Positions 8,811 through 17,220 are shown, counted from the stretch's first letter. The stretch is 64,000 nucleotides of DNA from Lachnospiraceae bacterium (GCA_021153185.1 JAGKTY010000008.1:11056-75055); one strand, 5' to 3'. Numbers and translations: made by a program. The notes: generated by a model from the sequence alone, not told the origin.

Positions 8811-9994
8811 TGCCGGTTCCCCTCCAACGGTATTTTGATTTCAAATGTTTTCACATAGTCGGGACGTTCATGATATTGTATCAAACGAATATGTCCTCCA
8901 TGCATTTCTATTATTTTACGACAGATCGATAGGCCAAGTCCACTCCCTTTTCCTGTTGTCCGGGCCTTATCTCCCTGCACAAACGGGTCAAATAAATGCT
9001 TCGCCACGTCTGTGTCAATCCGGTTTCCATTATCCGACACGGTAATGACAATCTGACGGCCCTGCTGCATCGCCTTGACAGAAACCGTCGTCTTTTGTGG
9101 ATTGTGTTTGTATGCATTGGCAAGAAGGTTCCTGACTGCACGCTGGAACTGCACTTTGTCCACAGATGCGTAAAGTGCCGTCTCCGGAATGTCGATTTCA
9201 AGTGACATCTTCCGCTCTTCAAAATCCGTATACACACCTGCTGCCACTTCCCTTACGAGTTCATAAACATCTTCCTTTGTCCTTGAAAGTGCATATCCCG
9301 CACTGTCTAATTTGACATATTCAAACAACAGTGTCACAAGCTGTGAGGTCTGCATCGATTTATTGTAAATGCTGTCCAAATATTCCTGTCTCTTATCTTC
9401 TGACACTTCGCCCTCTGCAAGTGCCTTGGAAAATCCGGCAATCGTTGTAATCGGCGTCTTGATATCATGTGCAATATCAGACAGCAGCAGGTTTTTCTGC
9501 TTCTCCTGTTCCTTCTCCTCGCATAGGCGTTTTTGTTCCATTTTTTTGACGCGCTTGCTGACGCTGATTGAAAAATACAGTCCTGCCAGAATATACGGCG
9601 CAAGCCACAATACAACCATTGCGAAGACGCAGCAAAATGCCCCCAATAAAAAGAGTGCTGTATTCTGCTTTTGCAGGAGCAGGAAACGGTCGGAGACATA
9701 CTTGACAATTTCGTTGCTGCACACCCATTTTATTACCACATCCAGCGCACCGTATGCTTTTCCTCCGGATAACATCAGTATGATATATGCAGCCGCAGTT
9801 TTAAACAACAGCCCGAAACTCTCCCGTATCGATGCCCCATCAAACAGTCCATTGATTTGAAACACATTTTCAATGACTGGTCCCAAAAGCCTTGCAAACA
9901 GAGCATTGTTGATTCCCTGCATGACGCCGACAAAAATGAGTACAACAAAAAAACGACGCAATATATAATTTCTAAGGTCTGCTTCTTCTCTCAT
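8807..9994 (-). CDS. sensor histidine kinase
   Basis: A 395-residue membrane kinase that pairs with the response regulator ending 6 bp upstream. Predicted membrane segments are near residues 13-31, 60-80 and 112-145. The H box is SDIAHDIKTPITT with phospho-acceptor H176. The N box is RNLLANAYKHNP, followed by SDNGNRID and the G2 box GKGSGLGLSI. There is no HAMP or PAS domain between membrane and dimerisation regions. Order in transcription is regulator, kinase, then DHH phosphoesterase (ATGA overlap). A DUF975 gene lies upstream, whose promoter carries tandem 11-bp repeats, so it is a plausible target of this pair. The signal is unknown. Confidence 0.88.
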   Translation of the reverse strand: MREEADLRNYILRRFFVVLIFVGVMQGINNALFARLLGPVIENVFQINGLFDGASIRESFGLLFKTAAAYIILMLSGGKAYGALDVVIKWVCSNEIVKYVSDRFLLLQKQNTALFLLGAFCCVFAMVVLWLAPYILAGLYFSISVSKRVKKMEQKRLCEEKEQEKQKNLLLSDIAHDIKTPITTIAGFSKALAEGEVSEDKRQEYLDSIYNKSMQTSQLVTLLFEYVKLDSAGYALSRTKEDVYELVREVAAGVYTDFEERKMSLEIDIPETALYASVDKVQFQRAVRNLLANAYKHNPQKTTVSVKAMQQGRQIVITVSDNGNRIDTDVAKHLFDPFVQGDKARTTGKGSGLGLSICRKIIEMHGGHIRLIQYHERPDYVKTFEIKIPLEGNRQ

Positions 9995-10000
9995 ACCTTG

Positions 10001-10684
10001 TTATTTCTCCATACGATATCCAAGTCCTCTGATGGTTTTGATATACTCTGTCTGCCCGTCATCCAGTTTGCTTCGCAGCTTACTGATACAAACCATGATA
10101 TTGTTGTCTGCCACAATGAATTCTTCTCCCCAGCCGGCCTCATAAATCTGTTGCTTTGTGAATACCTTTCCCGGATTTTCCATGAAAAGCCGCAATATTT
10201 TGTATTCAACACTCGTTAAATCAATGGCGTTTCCATCTTTATAAACGACACATTCCTGTGTATCAAGCACAAGATTTCTTACGACGAGCTGCTTAACGGC
10301 TTCTGCACCTGCACCAAGTGAATAAAACCGCCTCATATTGGAGTGAATCCGCGCCATTGCCTCAAGCGGATTAAATGGCTTGGTAATATAATCATCGGCC
10401 CCTAAATCAAGACCGAGTATTTTCTCTTCATCATTCCCTTTTGCAGAAATCACAATAATCGGAATATTACTCTGCGCCCGAAGCCGCTTCATGACCTGAT
10501 ACCCGTCCATTTTGGGCATCATAATGTCCAAAAGCACCATATCGACATCTTCTTTTTCACATAGTCTGATGGCATCCTCCCCATTATCCGCCTCTATGAC
10601 GCGATAGCCGTCTTTTTCCAGATATAGACGTAAAAGCAGTCTGATTTCCGCTTCATCATCGGCTATTAATATCGTATTTGCCAT
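10001..10684 (-). CDS. OmpR/PhoB-family response regulator
   Basis: A 227-residue regulator. Its receiver domain has D9-D10 in IADDEAE, phospho-acceptor D53 in LLDIMMPKMDGY, SAKGNDE and DYITKPF. The winged-helix effector domain runs from about residue 130 (DLTSVEYKILRLFMENPGKVFTKQQI... split here) to the RGLGYRMEK end. It is transcribed before its kinase. Such regulators bind tandem 10-11-bp direct repeats just upstream of weak -35 elements; exactly that is seen at the DUF975 promoter (11708-11729), 1 kb upstream in the same direction, which makes autoregulation via readthrough or control of DUF975 plausible. No separate strong promoter is visible in 10685-10755. Confidence 0.9.
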   Translation of the reverse strand: MANTILIADDEAEIRLLLRLYLEKDGYRVIEADNGEDAIRLCEKEDVDMVLLDIMMPKMDGYQVMKRLRAQSNIPIIVISAKGNDEEKILGLDLGADDYITKPFNPLEAMARIHSNMRRFYSLGAGAEAVKQLVVRNLVLDTQECVVYKDGNAIDLTSVEYKILRLFMENPGKVFTKQQIYEAGWGEEFIVADNNIMVCISKLRSKLDDGQTEYIKTIRGLGYRMEK

Positions 10685-10755
10685 AATTCCCTCTTTTCCG
10701 CTACGAATGTTCCTACCGGCGTACTGCCCGGTTTGTTCACTGCCATAATAATATA

Positions 10756-10784
10756 AGGTCAGACAGCACGTGTCTGCCTGACCT
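10756..10784 (-). terminator. hairpin after the DUF975 gene
   Basis: An 11-bp stem (one G-U) with a 7-base loop: arms AGGTCAG and CTGACCT at the outside. It is 21 bases after the DUF975 stop. The following tract TTATATTATTAT is not a pure U-run, so partial readthrough into the response regulator operon is possible. Confidence 0.55.
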
Positions 10785-10804
10785 CATTGTATCATGTTTT
10801 TCCA

Positions 10805-11626
10805 TTACATTTCTACATATGTCTCATAAGTGTCTGTTACATTTCCGGATCTGTTTGAAAGCGTGCTGTACAAAGCCGCTTCTGTCTGGTATACATACGG
10901 ATTGACATAGAAGATGCTCAAGATACCGCATGTAAGCAGGCTGAGAAGTTCCCATCCGATGAAAGAAAGGTGAAGAACAAATGTATTCCACTTATGTCCG
11001 TCCATCATCTCTTTACTCTTCAAAAGCGCTTCGTTTGTGTCCATCGTCGGGTCCTCTCCGAGTAAGTACGGTACAAGCATATATTCATAAGCCTTAATGA
11101 TACCCGGAATGATGAGTAACAACGACCATAACAATATATATAAGTCTCTAAAGAACATCGTCTTTACAATCGCCATATAGTTTGAACCAAATGAAAGACC
11201 CATCTGACCGATCTGTGCTGTGCCATCCAAGTTATCCACAAAGAATTTCCGGCATCCTACCTGAAGCGGATTTAACAAAAATGCTGTAATACAAAAACCA
11301 ATCACAAGTGCCACAACAACAATGACGAGCACTACAACTCCAACGGTTGCCGCTACTGCTGCAATATCAGCTTTTGAAATACTGCTGTCGTTTTTGATTC
11401 CGTCAATGGCATTTGAGATATCCTGCTTTACAGAAACTTCTGTTGAATCCTCAAACGTATCCTTCATATCCTGTACATCATCCTGGTTAAAGCTGTTGCT
11501 TCCTGCCGATGAACCACCGCCGCCGCCAAGTGTCAGGCCAAGGACAAGTGCCACAAGGACGCATTTCCAGTAATTGGCTGTAAATGCCTGTTTTGCTTTT
11601 TCTTTTAATGATTTTCTATCCCACAT
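10805..11626 (-). CDS. DUF975 family integral membrane protein
   Basis: A 273-residue membrane protein starting MWDRKSLKEKAKQAF, the usual start of the DUF975 family. It has about five hydrophobic segments: residues ~20-38 (CVLVALVLGLTLG), ~90-125 (VAATVGVVVLVIVVVALVIGFCI), ~155-180, ~215-245 among others, and a Gly-rich GGGGGSSAG stretch after the first. The family function is unknown. A good ribosome site is seen (AGGAGGAACATG region). The gene is monocistronic or leads into the two-component operon. Its promoter region carries tandem 11-bp direct repeats typical of OmpR-type control, suggesting it responds to envelope or nutrient signals; that is inference. Confidence 0.82.
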   Translation of the reverse strand: MWDRKSLKEKAKQAFTANYWKCVLVALVLGLTLGGGGGSSAGSNSFNQDDVQDMKDTFEDSTEVSVKQDISNAIDGIKNDSSISKADIAAVAATVGVVVLVIVVVALVIGFCITAFLLNPLQVGCRKFFVDNLDGTAQIGQMGLSFGSNYMAIVKTMFFRDLYILLWSLLLIIPGIIKAYEYMLVPYLLGEDPTMDTNEALLKSKEMMDGHKWNTFVLHLSFIGWELLSLLTCGILSIFYVNPYVYQTEAALYSTLSNRSGNVTDTYETYVEM

Positions 11627-11675
11627 ATCATGTTCCTCCTTTAGAAATGTGTTACCGTGTTCGGTTTATGCTTTT

Positions 11676-11704
11676 ACTATACAGTGCTTTTCTTAACGCA
11701 AAAA
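11676..11704 (-). promoter_or_regulatory. activator-dependent promoter of the DUF975 gene
   Basis: On the minus strand -10 TATAGT (11676-11681), 17-bp spacer and a weak -35 TTTTTG (11699-11704). The weak -35, abutted by direct repeats 4 bp upstream, is the usual layout of a promoter activated by a response regulator. Confidence 0.5.
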
Positions 11705-11707
11705 GCG

Positions 11708-11729
11708 CGTAACCTTAACGTAGCCTTAA
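11708..11729 (-). promoter_or_regulatory. tandem 11-bp direct repeats, likely OmpR-type operator
   Basis: Two abutting 11-mers read on the minus strand as TTAAGGCTACG and TTAAGGTTACG, differing at one base. They end 4 bp upstream of the -35 element of the DUF975 promoter. Exact 11-bp periodicity fits head-to-tail binding of an OmpR/PhoB-family dimer; the neighbouring regulator at 10001 is the obvious candidate. Confidence 0.55.
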
Positions 11730-11768
11730 AATATAAAATTTTTGTTTCGGGATATTTTAAAATTTTTG

Positions 11769-11917
11769 GTAACTATTCAGAACCACATTCGCAAAATCGC
11801 ATCTTCGATGCTTTCCTTTTGCTCATGTGGTTACTTCGCCATATAAATATTCATAAACATTCATTCATGCAAGCATGATGTCTGTTTATGAATATTTGCA
11901 TGGCTCTGAATAGTTAC
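11769..11917. repeat. 149-bp structured element with 13-bp inverted ends (MITE-like)
   Basis: Ends GTAACTATTCAGA (11769-11781) and TCTGAATAGTTAC (11905-11917) are perfect inverted repeats. Between them lie two hairpins. The first pairs AACCACAT (11781-11788) with ATGTGGTT (11825-11832) and has inner pairs GCAAAA/TTTTGC and GCATC/GATGC. The second pairs AAATATTCATAAAC (11843-11856) with GTTTATGAATATTT (11884-11897), 14 bp. There is no coding frame. The right half, 11866-11917, recurs with about 85% identity at 56310-56364 in the dnaA leader. It lies 20 bp past the 3' end of tRNA-Gly and may also terminate that transcript. The family is not recognised. The rest of 11627-11936 holds the DUF975 promoter. 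Confidence 0.65.
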
Positions 11918-11936
11918 AATTTTGAACATAGAAAAA

Positions 11937-12007
11937 AGCGGGTGATGGGAATCGAACCCACGTATCCAGCTTGGAAGGCTGGTGTTCTACCATTGAACTA
12001 CACCCGC
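11937..12007 (-). tRNA. tRNA-Gly(TCC)
   Basis: A 71-nt cloverleaf with acceptor GCGGGTG/CACCCGC, D-arm AGTTCAATGGTAGAAC, anticodon loop CTTCCAA (anticodon TCC), T-loop GGTTCGATTCC and discriminator T, as is usual for glycine tRNAs. CCA is not encoded, so the cca product at 24282 must add it. It is the last gene of a four-tRNA run. Confidence 0.97.
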
Positions 12008-12031
12008 ATGTTAACGAATTATGAAATTGCA

Positions 12032-12104
12032 TGCCCAGAGCCGGAATCGAACCAGCGACACAAGGATTTTCAGTCCTTTGCTCTACCAACTGAGCTATCT
12101 GGGC
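12032..12104 (-). tRNA. tRNA-Phe(GAA)
   Basis: A 73-nt cloverleaf with acceptor GCCCAGA/TCTGGGC, anticodon loop CTGAAAA (GAA), T-loop GGTTCGATTCC and discriminator A. CCA is not encoded. Third gene of the tRNA run. Confidence 0.97.
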
Positions 12105-12113
12105 GTCTATCAA

Positions 12114-12197
12114 TGCTGGTGGCCGGGGTCGAACCGGCACGATGTCGCCACCACAGGATTTTAAGTCCTGCGCGTCTGCCTATTCCGCCACACCAGC
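12114..12197 (-). tRNA. tRNA-Leu(TAA)
   Basis: An 84-nt class II tRNA with acceptor GCTGGTG/CACCAGC, anticodon loop ACTTAAAA (TAA), a long variable arm (TGGTGGCGACATCG), T-loop GGTTCGACCCC and discriminator A. This tRNA is a known substrate type for TrmL, partly encoded at the left edge. CCA is not encoded. Confidence 0.97.
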
Positions 12198-12206
12198 AGA
12201 TATCAG

Positions 12207-12288
12207 TGGATGGAGGTGGATTCGAACCACCGAAGCAAGTTGCAGCAGATTTACAGTCTGTCCCCTTTGGCCACTCGGGAATCCATCC
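12207..12288 (-). tRNA. tRNA-Tyr(GTA)
   Basis: An 82-nt class II tRNA with acceptor GGATGGA/TCCATCC, anticodon loop ACTGTAAAT (GTA), a variable arm of the tyrosine type, T-loop GGTTCGAATCC and discriminator A. First gene of the run, just downstream of its promoter. CCA is not encoded. Confidence 0.97.
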
Positions 12289-12320
12289 AAATCTGTTAGA
12301 AAAAGTCCTAACAGAAAGTT

Positions 12321-12348
12321 ATTATATCATATTTCTTTGTTTTTTCAA
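12321..12348 (-). promoter_or_regulatory. promoter of the tRNA-Tyr-Leu-Phe-Gly operon
   Basis: On the minus strand -35 TTGAAA (12343-12348), 16-bp spacer, -10 TATAAT (12321-12326), about 33 bases before tRNA-Tyr. The leader contains a short hairpin CTGTTAG/CTAACAG. Confidence 0.75.
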
Positions 12349-12384
12349 GTATTTTTTCATCCGGATAAAAATCTTGGTCTTGTT

Positions 12385-14484
12385 TTATTTTGTATGCTTT
12401 AATACGATTGCCGAAAATTTTGGAAGGGTAAGTGTAACCTTTCCGTTAATGACCGGATATTCCTGCTCTTTTGTGGAAAAGCCCTCATCTGTTGTGCGCA
12501 TTAATGATTTCATCACGCACTCCCGTGGCACACCGCTATCCCAAACATGAAAACTCTTCGTTATCTCATAATCGTTGTTGTTTACAACAATCACACACTG
12601 GTCTGTGTCGTTAAAACGGCTGTACGCAATAATACCGCAGTCTCCATCCACGTATTTGTGAGAACCGGTCTTAAGCTCCTCATTTTCTTTGTGAATACGG
12701 ATCATGTCTTTATGGAACTGAATCAGTTCTTTGTCCTCATGCCCCCAAGGATATGTGCGCCTGTTGTCGGGATCTGTAAATCCGCAAACGCCGGCCTCAT
12801 CTCCGTAATAAATCGTTGGCGCACCCGGCCACGTCATCTGTATGAGCACTGCCTCTCTCATAACCGCTACATTGACACCGTTGTTGGCAGCCTCCGGAGA
12901 CATGGAATTAACACGTCCTACCACATGATTGGTCCTTGTCAAAAATCTGGAATGGTCGTGATTGCTCAGCTCATTCATGGCAGCCTGCAAAGAAGCGGTC
13001 GTAAATGCTGACTTATGATGATGCATCGCACCCCAGAAGGCATCCGCATTGTTGAGAAGATCCCCTCTAAAGTCATCACTGTGTTTTTGCATTCCTGTTA
13101 AAAACCAGGTAAGCGGCTCCATAAATGCATCATAATTCATGACCGTATCCCACTCACCGTTTTCAATCCATGATTTTGGATCGCCGTAGTGCTCGGCAAG
13201 TACAATCGCATTTGGATTGGCCTGCTTGACTGCATTGTTAAAATCTTTCCAGAACTGATGGTTAAGCTCCGGACTGTGTCCCAAATCTGCCGCAACATCC
13301 AGTCTCCAGCCATCGACATTATAAGGAGGAGAAACCCATTTGCGTCCGATCTGCAGGACATATTCGTATAAATCCCTTGAACCCTCATAGTTTAACTTTG
13401 GAAGCGTGTCATGTCCCCACCAGCCATCATAGGTCGGGTTATACGGGAAATGATTCGGATCAAAAAATGAAAAATAATTGTGATAAGGGCTATCCCCGGC
13501 AATATAGGCACCCTTTTCATATCCCTCGAACGATTCGTAAATCCGTTCTCTGTCAAGCCATTTATTAAAAGAGCCGCAATGGTTGAACACGCCGTCCAAA
13601 ATGACCTTCATGCCGCGTTTGTGCGCTTCCGCTACGACCTTTGCAAACAGCGCATTGCTCGCCTCTAAGTTTTTCTTATTGGCAACGCGGTTAATATATC
13701 TCGTTGCATAGCGGTTCTCAAACTGTCCCTGGGCAAGCAGCTCTCCTTCATCATCCACGATTTTACCGATATGCGGATCGATATAATCATAATCCTGGAT
13801 ATCGTATTTGTGGTTTGATGGGGATACAAACAGCGGATTAAAATAAATGACATCAATGCCAAGGTCCTCTAAATAATCCATCTTATCCAAAACGCCCTGC
13901 AAATCGCCACCATAAAATTCACGCACACCCATGGTTGCAGGATATTTATTCCAATCATCCACATGTGTAACATGCTCTCCAATGTAGTTGTACTCGTCTG
14001 TGAGGACATCATTCCCCGGGTCACCATTACAGAACCGGTCGACGTAAATCTGATACATCACCGCCCCCTTTGCCCAATTTGGTACACGCTGTCCCGGCAC
14101 AAGGGTAAATTTGTTGTATTCCTGCACATCCTTGGCAACACCGCGCAAATCATAATAACAGACGATACGCCCAACAACAATTTCGAAATAGTAAGAAACC
14201 TTTACGTTATCAAGCTGAAGCTCATACTCAAAATAATCAAACTCTTTGTCTGAATCGTACTTCATCATGAGATGCTTCTCGTCCTTAATTACAATATAAA
14301 CTTTGTCAATATTGTTGATTGCACTGCGGAACCGAATGGTTACAAGACTATATGGAGCCGGCTCTGCCGGTGAAACATAGCGCTCTGTCATATCAGAGAA
14401 CAACGCTCTCTTATTTAAAACAGGCCGCATATTATTAATATAACTTGCTTGTTTTTGATTTGATAGAAAAAAATTATCTGCCAT
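12385..14484 (-). CDS. GH13 alpha-glucan hydrolase (neopullulanase/cyclomaltodextrinase-like)
   Basis: A 699-residue cytoplasmic enzyme without a signal peptide. Residues 1-130 form an N-terminal beta domain like those of GH13_20 neopullulanases and cyclomaltodextrinases, which cleave alpha-1,4 glucans and maltodextrins inside the cell. The (beta/alpha)8 barrel begins near 138 (GAVMYQIYVDRFCNGD). Conserved regions are I DGVFNH (297-302), II GWRLDVAAD with nucleophile D396, III AEHYGD with acid/base E431 and IV SNHDHSRF with D510, so all three catalytic acids are present. The C-terminal domain ends FSAIVLKHTK. A ribosome site GGGGGAG and a promoter (14514-14542) precede it; it stands alone between the tRNA run and ftsH. 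Confidence 0.92.
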   Translation of the reverse strand: MADNFFLSNQKQASYINNMRPVLNKRALFSDMTERYVSPAEPAPYSLVTIRFRSAINNIDKVYIVIKDEKHLMMKYDSDKEFDYFEYELQLDNVKVSYYFEIVVGRIVCYYDLRGVAKDVQEYNKFTLVPGQRVPNWAKGAVMYQIYVDRFCNGDPGNDVLTDEYNYIGEHVTHVDDWNKYPATMGVREFYGGDLQGVLDKMDYLEDLGIDVIYFNPLFVSPSNHKYDIQDYDYIDPHIGKIVDDEGELLAQGQFENRYATRYINRVANKKNLEASNALFAKVVAEAHKRGMKVILDGVFNHCGSFNKWLDRERIYESFEGYEKGAYIAGDSPYHNYFSFFDPNHFPYNPTYDGWWGHDTLPKLNYEGSRDLYEYVLQIGRKWVSPPYNVDGWRLDVAADLGHSPELNHQFWKDFNNAVKQANPNAIVLAEHYGDPKSWIENGEWDTVMNYDAFMEPLTWFLTGMQKHSDDFRGDLLNNADAFWGAMHHHKSAFTTASLQAAMNELSNHDHSRFLTRTNHVVGRVNSMSPEAANNGVNVAVMREAVLIQMTWPGAPTIYYGDEAGVCGFTDPDNRRTYPWGHEDKELIQFHKDMIRIHKENEELKTGSHKYVDGDCGIIAYSRFNDTDQCVIVVNNNDYEITKSFHVWDSGVPRECVMKSLMRTTDEGFSTKEQEYPVINGKVTLTLPKFSAIVLKHTK

Positions 14485-14513
14485 GAAAATCTCCCCCGAA
14501 GTTTTCTTCCTTT

Positions 14514-14542
14514 ATTTTATAATAGAACTTTTGTTTATTCAA
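14514..14542 (-). promoter_or_regulatory. promoter of the GH13 gene
   Basis: On the minus strand -35 TTGAAT (14537-14542), 17-bp spacer, -10 TAAAAT (14514-14519). It gives a leader of about 25 bases. No cre box or other operator was recognised. Confidence 0.55.
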
Positions 14543-14593
14543 ACATTTTGTTGTCATATCAGATATTTTTAATCGATTTTGTTTTTTATAACT

Positions 14594-14624
14594 GAAAAAG
14601 ACAGCCGGGTAAGCTGTCTTTTTC
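14594..14624. terminator. 12-bp perfect hairpin between ftsH and the GH13 gene
   Basis: Arms GAAAAAGACAGC and GCTGTCTTTTTC with a 7-base loop. The A/T tracts are inside the stem, so it can act in either direction. It may back up the ftsH terminator. The remaining gap (14485-14849) holds the GH13 promoter and the ftsH terminator; 14625-14760 shows nothing I can assign. Confidence 0.5.
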
Positions 14625-14763
14625 GAGAAGGTATTTCTTCTTATGGGGTATAGCAAAAAACTATGTAATGTATTGGGGGGTTACAAGTGTATAATAGCAT
14701 CCCTTCCCCTATTCGTCTACACTCAGCTTGCACAAAGTTTACAAATCAGCTTGTGTGATTTTA

Positions 14764-14797
14764 TAAAAAATGCACAACACCAAAAAGGTGCTGTGCA
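14764..14797 (-). terminator. Rho-independent terminator of ftsH
   Basis: On the minus strand a stem ATGCACAGCACC/GGTGTTGTGCAT (one G-U) with loop TTTTT, followed by a run of Ts. It lies about 50 bases after the ftsH stop. Confidence 0.8.
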
Positions 14798-14849
14798 TAA
14801 ATATGTGCTTTTCTTACTCTTTTGTTGTGAAAATATAACAAAACATCCC

Positions 14850-16664
14850 TTATTCAAAGAGTGCTTCAAACTCTTCTCTTGAAATGCGCTCTTTCTCAAG
14901 CAGAAGGTTTGCACAGGCATGTAATACCGCCTCGTTTTCTAAGATGAGCGCTTTCGCTTTTGCATAGCAGTCATCAATGATGGCTTTCACTTCCCTGTCA
15001 ATCTCACCTGCAACAGCCTCACTATGATTTCTGGCATGTGCAAGGTCACGGCCGATGAAGACCTCATCCTGGTCATCATCATAATCAATGACACCAATGT
15101 TGTCTGACATACCGTATCTCGTCACCATACGGCGTGCTCTCTGCGTTGCCTTCTTAATATCGCTCGAAGCACCGGTTGTGATATCATCAAAAATAATATC
15201 TTCGGCAATACGTCCGCCGAGTGCTACCATGATATCCTCCAGCATTTGTCCTTTGGTCATAAACATATTGTCATTTTCCGGCAGATACATCGTGTATCCT
15301 GCTGCCCCTGCGCCTGTCGGAATAATCGAAACGGTGTAAACCGGATCCGTGTGCGGGAGAACATGGCATAAAATAGCATGTCCGGCCTCGTGATAGGCAG
15401 TAATACGCTTCTCTTCATCGCTGACAATCCGGCTTCTTTTTTCTGCGCCGATTCCGACTTTGATAAACGCTTTCTTGATATCCTCCATGCGGATGAAGGC
15501 ACGATTGTCCTTCGCAGAAAGAATTGCCGACTCATTTAGGAGATTCTCAAGGTCTGCACCTGTAAAGCCGGCGGTTGTCTGGGCAATTTGTTTCAAATCG
15601 ACATCATCGCCAAGTGGTTTGTTTTTGGCGTGCACCTCCAAAATCTCTTCTCTTCCGCCAACATCCGGTCTTCCGACCGCAATCTTCCGGTCAAAACGTC
15701 CCGGACGCAAGATTGCCGGGTCCAAAATATCTACACGGTTTGTTGCCGCCATAACGATGATACCTTCGTTTTCTCCGAAACCGTCCATCTCTACAAGCAA
15801 CTGGTTCAGTGTCTGCTCACGTTCGTCGTGACCGCCACCCATACCGGTTCCGCGGCGTCTTGCAACTGCGTCAATCTCATCAATAAATATGATACAAGGA
15901 TGATTTTTCTTTGCATCCTCAAACAAGTCTCTCACACGGCTCGCTCCGACACCGACAAACATCTCTACGAAATCTGAGCCCGAAATAGAGAAAAATGGCA
16001 CATTGGCTTCACCGGCAACTGCTTTTGCAAGGAGTGTCTTACCGGTTCCCGGAGGTCCTTCAAGCAAAACGCCCTTTGGAATTCTCGCGCCAACCTTCGT
16101 ATATTTGGCAGGATCCTTTAAAAAGTCAATGATTTCTTCCAGCTCTTCTTTTTCTTCCTTAAGACCGGCTACATTTTTGAGCGTTATCTTATTGTTTTCA
16201 CCCGTCGACATGCGTGCACGGCTTTTTCCGAAATTCATCATTTTGGCGTTGCCGCCACCTCCGGCTCCCGGCTGCGTGGTAATGAGAATAAAGAAAAAGA
16301 CAAAAACAACAACAATAATGAGTATCGGTAAAACATCCTGTAAAAACCAGTTATCCTGTGGGACACTGTCCATCTTATACTCGATGTCTTTTTTCTGTAA
16401 TAATTGTTCCACCTCTGTAACATCTGACACATTCATGATCTCCTGCGTGCCATTTGTCAACACAAATTTGACAGTTCCAGTCGGAACCTCTTTGTTTGGG
16501 GTAATATATGCAGCAACGACTGCGCCGGCTTTGTAATCTGTCTCGAATTGTTTCCATGTATACCCTGTATCCGTCTGATTTAAATTGGATACCCACATAG
16601 CAATCAACATGAGTACCAGAATGAAAGCCAGGTAAAACCCTAATCCTTTTGCTTTTTTATTCAA
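14850..16664 (-). CDS. ftsH: ATP-dependent zinc metalloprotease FtsH
   Basis: A 604-residue membrane AAA protease that extracts and degrades membrane and regulatory proteins. Two transmembrane segments at about 10-26 and 107-130 flank an extracytoplasmic domain. Walker A is GPPGTGKT (203-210), Walker B CIIFIDEID (257-264), the arginine-finger region RPGRFDR (320-326) and the zinc site HEAGH (425-429), with the third ligand region LGGRIAED. The start codon is TTG at 16664-16662, with AGGAGG 8 bases upstream; no ATG lies in a better place. It follows hpt by 28 bp, as in Bacillus, at the end of the tilS-hpt-ftsH unit, and has its own terminator. Confidence 0.97.
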   Translation of the reverse strand: MNKKAKGLGFYLAFILVLMLIAMWVSNLNQTDTGYTWKQFETDYKAGAVVAAYITPNKEVPTGTVKFVLTNGTQEIMNVSDVTEVEQLLQKKDIEYKMDSVPQDNWFLQDVLPILIIVVVFVFFFILITTQPGAGGGGNAKMMNFGKSRARMSTGENNKITLKNVAGLKEEKEELEEIIDFLKDPAKYTKVGARIPKGVLLEGPPGTGKTLLAKAVAGEANVPFFSISGSDFVEMFVGVGASRVRDLFEDAKKNHPCIIFIDEIDAVARRRGTGMGGGHDEREQTLNQLLVEMDGFGENEGIIVMAATNRVDILDPAILRPGRFDRKIAVGRPDVGGREEILEVHAKNKPLGDDVDLKQIAQTTAGFTGADLENLLNESAILSAKDNRAFIRMEDIKKAFIKVGIGAEKRSRIVSDEEKRITAYHEAGHAILCHVLPHTDPVYTVSIIPTGAGAAGYTMYLPENDNMFMTKGQMLEDIMVALGGRIAEDIIFDDITTGASSDIKKATQRARRMVTRYGMSDNIGVIDYDDDQDEVFIGRDLAHARNHSEAVAGEIDREVKAIIDDCYAKAKALILENEAVLHACANLLLEKERISREEFEALFE

Positions 16665-16692
16665 TCCGTTATCCTCCTAATGCGCTGTCTGT

Positions 16693-17220
16693 TTATTCTG
16701 AAAGATGCACGATTCCAATATATGGAAGATTGCGGTATTTCTGCGCATAATCAAGTCCGTATCCGACAACGAACTCATCAGGAATCTCAAAGCCCGTGTA
16801 ATCAACATGCACGTCCACAACCCTTCTCTCCGGCTTATCAAGTAATGTACAAAGGCGCATGCTCTTTGGCTGACGCTCCTGCAACATATCGAGCAGATAA
16901 CTGAGCGTTCTTCCGGAATCAACGACATCCTCAACAACAATCACATTCTTGTCGCGAATCGGCTCATCAAGGTCTTTTACGATTTTGACAACACCGCTTG
17001 ACTTTGTCTCTGTTCCATAGCTTGATACCTGCATAAAATCAAGCGATACCGGCACGGTAATGCGTTTTGCAAGCTCACACATAAAGAAGCTTCCGCCCTT
17101 AAGCACACAGATCAGATGCACTTCCTGACCCGCATAGTCCTTGCTAATCTGCTCTCCTAATTCTTGAATTCTTTTGTCAACATTTTCTTCTGAAATCATA
17201 ACAGAAATTGTTTCAGCCAT
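16693..17220 (-). CDS. hpt: hypoxanthine phosphoribosyltransferase
   Basis: A 175-residue purine-salvage enzyme that converts hypoxanthine (and guanine) with PRPP to IMP (GMP). The PRPP-binding loop is VIVVEDVVDSGRTL, the flexible loop is near SSYGTETKSSG, and LKGGSFF is the conserved N-terminal PPi-binding element; the C-terminus YAQKYRNLPYIGIV is diagnostic. The start at 17220 has GGAG upstream and overlaps the tilS stop (TGATG). Upstream in-frame extension to 17310 runs within tilS and is rejected. The adjacency tilS-hpt-ftsH is widespread in Bacillota. Confidence 0.96.
   Translation of the reverse strand: MAETISVMISEENVDKRIQELGEQISKDYAGQEVHLICVLKGGSFFMCELAKRITVPVSLDFMQVSSYGTETKSSGVVKIVKDLDEPIRDKNVIVVEDVVDSGRTLSYLLDMLQERQPKSMRLCTLLDKPERRVVDVHVDYTGFEIPDEFVVGYGLDYAQKYRNLPYIGIVHLSE

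Noticed and set aside
11888..12550. A 220-codon open frame across the tRNA run
   Set aside because: It runs antisense through four clear tRNA genes; the frame is open by chance and its product has no recognisable features.
14643..14882. 79-codon plus-strand frame beside ftsH
   Set aside because: It overlaps the ftsH terminator and the ftsH 3' end, and it has no ribosome site or family features.
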